From NCBI GenBank assembly GCA_017303415.1, contig JAFLBJ010000001.1, positions 806,001-870,000 of the forward strand: 64,000 nucleotides of DNA, in the 5' to 3' direction. Source of the stretch: Chitinophagales bacterium. Lineage in GTDB: Bacteria; Bacteroidota; Bacteroidia; Chitinophagales; Chitinophagaceae. Of the stretch, positions 58,544 to 64,000 are shown in pieces. Below the pieces are notes generated by a model. The model worked only from the letters and a program-made list of their open reading frames with translations, was not told the origin of the DNA and did no database searches. The position numbers were made by a program, and so were the translations under genes. The stretch's first letter is position 1. Each line of letters opens with the position of its first letter.

Positions 58544-60034
58544 ATGAAAGCAATCAAATCTTTGATCTTCCTCAGCTCCCTCTTTGTCATCCTCGAGGGC
58601 TGTAAGAAACTCGATGTGGGTAAGAACCCCAACGAGCCTGAATTTGAGGATGTATATTCAAATTCTGCGAGTGTGAAATCCATCGCTTCAGGTTTATTCA
58701 ATACCTGGTACATTGCCACACACTCCTATACATATAGCCCCGCTATGTTTCTGGCCACCGCTTCCGATAACGTAACCTGCTCCTGGGGTAACCAGGCCAT
58801 GCGGGATATGAGCTGGGAGCCACGTAATGCCTGGAACAATGCTTCGAATTACGCCTATCGAGGTACCACAAAGGAATTTTTCGATCGTATGTACAGATCC
58901 ATTAATACAGCCTCAAATGTTATGAAGGCTATTAATGCCGGGTTGGATATCGGAAACGGCGGGGTAGATAATAACCAGGTAAAGGCATTTGCAAAATTTA
59001 ACCAAGGAATTGCCTATGGTATGCTTGCATTATTCTTTGACCGTGGGTTCATCGTAGATGAGAATATCACGATCCCTGATGCCACTGTTGCCACAGCCTC
59101 CACTCCTGCGGAAGTAGCTGCTGCTGCTGTTAGCTATCTTGATGAAGCCATTTTGCTCAGCAATAACACCTTCACCATCCCCGCCTCCTGGCTGGGAACA
59201 CCAGGTGACTATTCCAGTGTTGAGTTCAAAAAGCTTTGTAACTCCTGGGCCGCCCGAATCCTGGCCAATATGCCCCGGAATAAAGCGCAACTGGCGGCCG
59301 TTGATTGGAACAAGGTAAAAACCTATGCGGATGCTGGTCTTACCAGCGATTTTACCATTCAACAGGATGGTTATGTAAACTGGTATGCAGAAGCAGGTGA
59401 CTACCTCACTTTCCCCGGTTGGGGCAAGGTGGATATGTATGTGGTTAACCTGATGGATAATACCCAGCCTCAGCACTGGGATGATAACTCCAGCTTCCCT
59501 ACTCCTCCTGAATCAACCAACCCTCAGGACGAGCGTATTTTTACCGACTTTGAATATTCGAGCCTGAACTGGTTCCAGGCTGCACGTGGTTACTATCATT
59601 TCTCCAATTACCGCTATGCGCGCTACGACGCTGCATACGCCCTGGGTGATGGACCTGTGCCTGATTTCATGAAAGCAGAAAATGATATGCTGCGTGCCGA
59701 GGCTCGCGCTTACACGGGCGACCTCGCCGGAGCTGCAGCCGTCATCAATGCCGGTACCCGCGTAACCCGCGGTAATATGACCCCGGTGGCTGCTAACCTG
59801 GCTGAAATTGAAAAAGCCATTCACCACGAACGTCATGTAGAACTCTATATCACCGGTATGGGTGTCCAATTCTTCGAAATGAGGAAGAAAGACCTCCTGC
59901 AAAAAGGTACTCCCCTTCATTGGCCTCTGCCTGGTCAGACGCTGGAGACCTTTGGTGAAAAAGCACCATTCTACACCTTTGGTGGTGTAGCCAATGCCGA
60001 CGGAACTAACACTTCCAACGCCGGCTGGAGATAG
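58544..60034 (+). CDS. SusD/RagB family nutrient-binding lipoprotein 1
   Basis: 496 residues. Lipobox LEGC (Cys20). SusD-type helical TPR core: SIASGLFNTWYIATHSYTY, YRSINTASNVMKAINAG, AFAKFNQGIAYGMLALFFDRGF, ENDMLRAEARAYTGDLAGAAAVI, and HHERHVELYITGMGVQFFEMR near the end. It caps the partner SusC barrel on the cell surface. 20 bp separate it from susC 1, so they are one operon, ended by the terminator at 60062-60091. Confidence 0.93.
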   Translation: MKAIKSLIFLSSLFVILEGCKKLDVGKNPNEPEFEDVYSNSASVKSIASGLFNTWYIATHSYTYSPAMFLATASDNVTCSWGNQAMRDMSWEPRNAWNNASNYAYRGTTKEFFDRMYRSINTASNVMKAINAGLDIGNGGVDNNQVKAFAKFNQGIAYGMLALFFDRGFIVDENITIPDATVATASTPAEVAAAAVSYLDEAILLSNNTFTIPASWLGTPGDYSSVEFKKLCNSWAARILANMPRNKAQLAAVDWNKVKTYADAGLTSDFTIQQDGYVNWYAEAGDYLTFPGWGKVDMYVVNLMDNTQPQHWDDNSSFPTPPESTNPQDERIFTDFEYSSLNWFQAARGYYHFSNYRYARYDAAYALGDGPVPDFMKAENDMLRAEARAYTGDLAGAAAVINAGTRVTRGNMTPVAANLAEIEKAIHHERHVELYITGMGVQFFEMRKKDLLQKGTPLHWPLPGQTLETFGEKAPFYTFGGVANADGTNTSNAGWR

Positions 60035-60061
60035 TTTTTTCTCGTGTGTTGTTAATAATGC

Positions 60062-60091
60062 AAGCCCTGGTTTTTACCGGGGCTTTTTTTT
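60062..60091 (+). terminator. rho-independent terminator after susD 1
   Basis: Stem AAGCCCTGGT / ACCGGGGCTT (one T-G pair), 4-nt loop, then a run of eight or nine T. It separates the two SusC/SusD pairs. Confidence 0.88.
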
Positions 60092-60181
60092 ATATGGTAA
60101 AGCAGCAAATGACCCGATAAATTCTGTCTGAAAGAAATATGTTATTTTTCCGCTAATTCTTTACCAAAACAGTTAATACAC

Positions 60182-63100
60182 ATGAGAACACCAAGGATCC
60201 TCTGGGTCATGGCGCTGATGCTCTTTGCGCAAATGGCCTGGTCCCAAACAAAAACCGTCACTGGAAAAGTGACAGATGAGAAAAATTTCCCGGTCCCCGG
60301 TGCGACCATTAGCGCGGGAGGAAGGGTAGTAGGAGTAACCGACAACGACGGTTCGTTCAGCATTTCTGTTCCTGAGAACACCAATTCCCTTGAGATCAGC
60401 TCGGTGGGTTTTGCCAAAAAGGTAGTTGACGTGGGTAATGGGGCAATTAATGTCCGCCTGGCGCCCGGCACCAACCAGTCACTCGATGAAGTGGTGGTGG
60501 TAGGTTATGGCACCAAACTGAAGCGCGACCTGACGGGTAATATCGCCCGCATCAAAGGCGCTGAAGTGGCGAATACCCCTGTTCCCAACTTTAACCAGGC
60601 CCTTCAGGGCCGTGCTGCCGGTGTATTCGTGGAAGCGAATAACGGTAAGGTAGGCGAAGGCGTAAAGGTGCGTATCCGTGGTGCGGGTTCCATCAGTGCC
60701 GCCAACGATCCACTCTATGTAGTAGATGGTGTACCTATCAACACAGGCGCCCTCTCCGGAAACGCCCTGGCAGATATCAACTTTAATGATGTAGAATCTT
60801 TCGAGATCCTGAAAGACGCTTCCGCTGCAGCCATCTACGGTTCTCGTGCCGCCAATGGAGTAGTACTGATCACCACTAAAAAAGGTAAGGCAGGAAAAAC
60901 CAACCTGACCGTGAACATGCAGTATGGGGTAAACAAACCCACTCATCTCCGTGGATTCCTGGATGCCGGTGAGTATGTAGAACTCCTGCGCGAAGCAGCC
61001 TATAACAGCGATCTGATCGATGGCTATGATCCGATCAATAACCCCGGTGATTACCCCGGCTCCTGGTTGGAGTTCGCCGAAAGAAGATTGACCCGCTACT
61101 CTGGATATAGCGATTGGCGTACCCTGGAAACAAATACCAATTGGGAAAAGCAAGCCTTTAATGATAAAGCCACCACCAAGATGATCGACATCACGGCATC
61201 GGGTGGTAGTGATAAAACACGTTTTTATGTCAGCGCCGGTTTAAACGATCAAACCGGTATCCTGATCGGCAATAATTTCCAGCGTATCTCCAGCCGGATG
61301 AACCTGGAACATGATGCAAGTGATAAATTTAAACTGGGTCTGAATCTGGGTCTGAGCCGCTCGCTCTCTAACAGGAATACAGACGATAACCAGTTCTCCA
61401 CCCCCATGCAGTTGGTGGCCCTGGCGCCAATCACACCCGTACGTGATTTGAATGGCGAGCTGTACGATCGCCCGGTGACCACATATTACAATGGTCTGAT
61501 CGAATTGGAAGATGCCCGTTATACCTCGACCACCTATCGTAACCTCGCAAGTGGTTTCCTGAGTTATAAATTCTTTACAGGGTTTAGTTTTCGTACTGAA
61601 TTGGGTGTGGATATCCAAACCACCAATGATGATGTATTCAAAGGTTCGCGTACCGATGCAGGTGCTTCTACCAATGGTTATGGCCAGTCTGACTGGTACC
61701 GTACCGTGAACTACAACACCAACAACTATTTCAATTATAGTAAAGCCATTGGCAACCACGACCTGGATGCCACCCTGGGTATGTCCTTCCAGAAATTCAA
61801 CAATGATTTCACCCGGGTAACCGGTGAAGATTTTCCGGTGGATGCCCTGAAGAAAATTGCCAGTGCCGGTCGTATCACCGGTGGTTCTTCTACCGCTACT
61901 GAATCTTCCGTACTGTCTTACTTTGCGCGTGCCAACTACAAGATCGATGATAAGTATCTCTTTTCTTTAAGTGGTCGTGTGGATGGTTCCAGCCGCTTTG
62001 GTAAGGATAACAAATATGGCTTTTTCCCGGCTGCTTCTGCGGGCTGGATACTGAGCGAAGAAAATTTCTTGGCCAATTCCAAAGCCATCAGCTTCCTGAA
62101 ACTGCGTGCCAGTTATGGATTGACCGGTAACGATGCAGGTTTTGGTGACTTCTCTCAACTGGGTCTCTGGGGAGCTGCAAAATATGGTGGTAACTCCGGA
62201 CTGGTGCCTACGCAACTGGCCAACCCTGAACTGCGCTGGGAAAAATCGGCACAGACCGATATCGGTATTGACTTTGGTTTGTTCAACAACCGGTTAACCG
62301 GTGAGATCGATTATTATGTACGTAATACCAAAGACCTGATCTATAACGTACCCGTTCCCAGCACATCTGGGTTTGCCACACAAACCGTGAACATCGGTTC
62401 AATGGAAAACAAAGGTGTGGAGATCGTGTTGAATTCCACCAATGTGAACGGCCGTTTTTTCAAATGGAATACCAGTCTGAACCTTGCCCGTAACAAGAAC
62501 AAGATTACCCAGCTGGATGGTTTACAAACCTCGATCCCCGGCAATGATGGTCGTTACCTCAACTCCCTGATCGTAGGAGAAGGAATCGGTGTTTTTTATG
62601 GTCCTAAGTTCGCAGGCGCTGATCCGCTTAATGGAGATGCCCTGTATTATGAGCAGGATGGCAAGACGCTGACAAACGACTATGATGCAGCCGGCAATTT
62701 CGTAGTAGGTGACCCCAATCCCGATTGGATCGCCGGTTTGTCGAATAGTTTTTCCTATAAAGGATTACAACTCGATGTATTGCTGCAAGGTGTATTTGGC
62801 AATCAGATCCTGAACGGAGCCGGTGGTTTTATGTCGGCCAGTTTCGATTGGTTTGATAACCAGACACGTGATCAACTGCGCCGTTGGCAGAACCCCGGTG
62901 ATATCACCGATGTTCCCCAGCTTCGCCTGGCAGGGGGTAATGGTATCGGTGCCTCCAGCCGTTATGTAGAAAGTGGTTCTTATGTACGCTTGAAAAATGT
63001 AACCCTGGCTTATTCCATCAATTCTTCCGTACTGAAGAAAGCCCGGATTCAATCGGCCAGAATATTTGTTACCGGAATCAATCTGCTGACGATCACGGAT

Positions 63101-63223
63101 TACACCGGTTGGGACCCAGAGGTGAATACGGATTACCGCGCCGGTAACCGGAACCAGGGTAGCGATTTCTATGCTGCCCCGCAGATCAAATCACTCACTT
63201 TTGGTATCAACCTTGGATTCTAA
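60182..63223 (+). CDS. SusC/RagA family TonB-dependent outer-membrane transporter 2
   Basis: 1013 residues. Signal peptide to residue 21 (AWSQ), CarboxypepD_reg-like domain at about 24-95 (VTGKVTDEKNFPVPGATI), the typical SusC plug start DEVVVVGYGTKLKRDLTG, DPLYVVDGVPINTG and EILKDASAAAIYGSRAANGVV, then the barrel, ending KSLTFGINLGF with a terminal Phe. The partner SusD follows after 18 bp. It differs from SusC 1, whose VGYGT-type motif is replaced by VTGVAGATT. Confidence 0.95.
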   Translation: MRTPRILWVMALMLFAQMAWSQTKTVTGKVTDEKNFPVPGATISAGGRVVGVTDNDGSFSISVPENTNSLEISSVGFAKKVVDVGNGAINVRLAPGTNQSLDEVVVVGYGTKLKRDLTGNIARIKGAEVANTPVPNFNQALQGRAAGVFVEANNGKVGEGVKVRIRGAGSISAANDPLYVVDGVPINTGALSGNALADINFNDVESFEILKDASAAAIYGSRAANGVVLITTKKGKAGKTNLTVNMQYGVNKPTHLRGFLDAGEYVELLREAAYNSDLIDGYDPINNPGDYPGSWLEFAERRLTRYSGYSDWRTLETNTNWEKQAFNDKATTKMIDITASGGSDKTRFYVSAGLNDQTGILIGNNFQRISSRMNLEHDASDKFKLGLNLGLSRSLSNRNTDDNQFSTPMQLVALAPITPVRDLNGELYDRPVTTYYNGLIELEDARYTSTTYRNLASGFLSYKFFTGFSFRTELGVDIQTTNDDVFKGSRTDAGASTNGYGQSDWYRTVNYNTNNYFNYSKAIGNHDLDATLGMSFQKFNNDFTRVTGEDFPVDALKKIASAGRITGGSSTATESSVLSYFARANYKIDDKYLFSLSGRVDGSSRFGKDNKYGFFPAASAGWILSEENFLANSKAISFLKLRASYGLTGNDAGFGDFSQLGLWGAAKYGGNSGLVPTQLANPELRWEKSAQTDIGIDFGLFNNRLTGEIDYYVRNTKDLIYNVPVPSTSGFATQTVNIGSMENKGVEIVLNSTNVNGRFFKWNTSLNLARNKNKITQLDGLQTSIPGNDGRYLNSLIVGEGIGVFYGPKFAGADPLNGDALYYEQDGKTLTNDYDAAGNFVVGDPNPDWIAGLSNSFSYKGLQLDVLLQGVFGNQILNGAGGFMSASFDWFDNQTRDQLRRWQNPGDITDVPQLRLAGGNGIGASSRYVESGSYVRLKNVTLAYSINSSVLKKARIQSARIFVTGINLLTITDYTGWDPEVNTDYRAGNRNQGSDFYAAPQIKSLTFGINLGF

Positions 63224-63241
63224 CCCTAAAACCCTGCAAAA

Positions 63242-64000
63242 ATGAAGAAAGTAATATATAGTCTACTGATCGCTTCTCTGGTCGCTTCTTCCTGTGGTAA
63301 GAAGCTTGACCTGCTGCCACAGCAGAGTGTGGCGGAAGAAGTAGCCCTTAACTCTGATGCGAACGTAAAGAAGGTACTCAATGGGGCCTATGATGCCCTG
63401 AGTATCGGAGACCTTTACGGTGGTAATGTTTCCCTGTATGCCGAATTGCTTGCCGCGGATGATGAGATCCGTTGGGAAGGAACATTTAACGAACCTCGTG
63501 AGATCTGGCTCAAGCAGATGATCACGACCAATAGTTTTGTTCGTGATACCTGGATTGAAGGATATAAAACCATCAATGTGGCCAACAATATCCTCAGCGC
63601 GATTGCGGTGGTGGACCCAGGCGATCAGGACAGAGTGGAAGGTGAGGCCTTGTTTATCCGCGCCGCCGTTTATTTTGAATTGGTAAAATTCTACGCCAAA
63701 CCTTTTAGCGATGGAAACGCCTCTTCGAATCCCGGTCTGCCGCTGATCCTTACACCCACCCGTGGTATTGATGCCAGCTCCTATGTAGCCCGTAGCACGG
63801 TGGCCAACACCTATGCGCAGATCATCACCGATCTTACCGAGGCTGAGAACCTGTTGCCCGAAGAGAATGATGTGTATGCTACCAAGGCTGCTGCCGCCGC
63901 CCTGCTCTCCCGTGTGTATTTACAACAAGGCGATTATGCCGGAGCCCGCGATGCGGCCAACCGTGCAATTACTGCGGCTACCAATGCCGGTCTGTCCCTG
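63242..64000 (+). CDS. SusD/RagB family lipoprotein 2, cut by window end
   Basis: The first 253 residues. Lipobox VASSC (Cys18) in MKKVIYSLLIASLVASSCGK, then LDLLPQQSVAEEVALNSDANVKKVL split as typical SusD N-terminus, VEGEALFIRAAVYFELVKFY with the conserved RA..Y..L motif, GLPLILTPTRG and KAAAAALLSRVYLQQGDYAGA. This is the more classical SusD subtype. The C-terminal half lies outside the window. Confidence 0.93.
   Translation, partial: MKKVIYSLLIASLVASSCGKKLDLLPQQSVAEEVALNSDANVKKVLNGAYDALSIGDLYGGNVSLYAELLAADDEIRWEGTFNEPREIWLKQMITTNSFVRDTWIEGYKTINVANNILSAIAVVDPGDQDRVEGEALFIRAAVYFELVKFYAKPFSDGNASSNPGLPLILTPTRGIDASSYVARSTVANTYAQIITDLTEAENLLPEENDVYATKAAAAALLSRVYLQQGDYAGARDAANRAITAATNAGLSL

Overview
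The window comes from a member of the Bacteroidota, most likely the Chitinophagaceae or a close relative. The evidence is two SusC/SusD pairs, a secreted protein with a type IX secretion (T9SS) sorting tail, the gliding genes gldC and gldH, lineage-typical conserved proteins (DUF4290, DUF6089-like, RicT), and recurrent TAnnTTTG promoter -7 boxes with almost no Shine-Dalgarno signals. No tRNA, rRNA, CRISPR array, transposase or prophage gene was found.

Layout. 1-5.4 kb (minus): partial gmk, two tandem secreted paralogues, DUF4290-murA, and a T9SS cargo protein. 5.6-9.6 kb (plus): a degenerate glycosyltransferase-like protein, gldC, yqeY-cvpA, an alpha/beta hydrolase and a CBS protein. 9.6-19.4 kb: an envelope-biogenesis cluster (POTRA/barrel protein, nadK, DUF6089-like, uppS, bamA, two ompH/skp, murI), interrupted by one antisense coiled-coil gene. 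19.6-20.6 kb: rpmH-rnpA-yidD. 20.6-28.7 kb: SOD, a DUF1080 protein, a tadA-like deaminase, ALDH, a GPx-like protein, dusB, a CPBP protease and cdsA-psd. 28.8-34.2 kb: a HAD phosphatase, FkbM methyltransferase, SDR, and a yicC-gldH-sensor kinase-regulator operon. 34.5-44.1 kb: an LpxD-like acyltransferase, a regulatory-domain protein, pheS-hbd-epimerase, an arginase-fold protein that has lost metal ligands, a Gfo/Idh oxidoreductase and mutL. 44.3-54.1 kb: a GH3/serine-hydrolase fusion, ricT, holB, a second GPx, a beta-helix lipoprotein, comF and radA. 54.6-64 kb: a zinc metallopeptidase and two SusC/SusD pairs, the last one cut by the window edge.

The genes are mostly housekeeping with an envelope emphasis: peptidoglycan precursors (murA, murI, uppS), outer-membrane protein assembly (bamA, skp-like), lipid synthesis (cdsA, psd, LpxD-like), gliding/T9SS, and glycan uptake.

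The most unusual content is non-coding. Several families of inverted repeats occupy the gaps, usually right after stop codons. (1) Arrays of 7-bp units (GTGAGAC/GTCTCAC, GATGACG/CGTCATC, TTAGCTA and others), mostly in inverted pairs. (2) A dispersed palindrome with ends reading CTCGCGGCGAACGC, four copies. (3) One element with two perfect 88-bp inverted arms that each contain a further hairpin. In addition, at least eight genes have their -7 box only 4-5 nt from the start codon, which predicts leaderless mRNAs.
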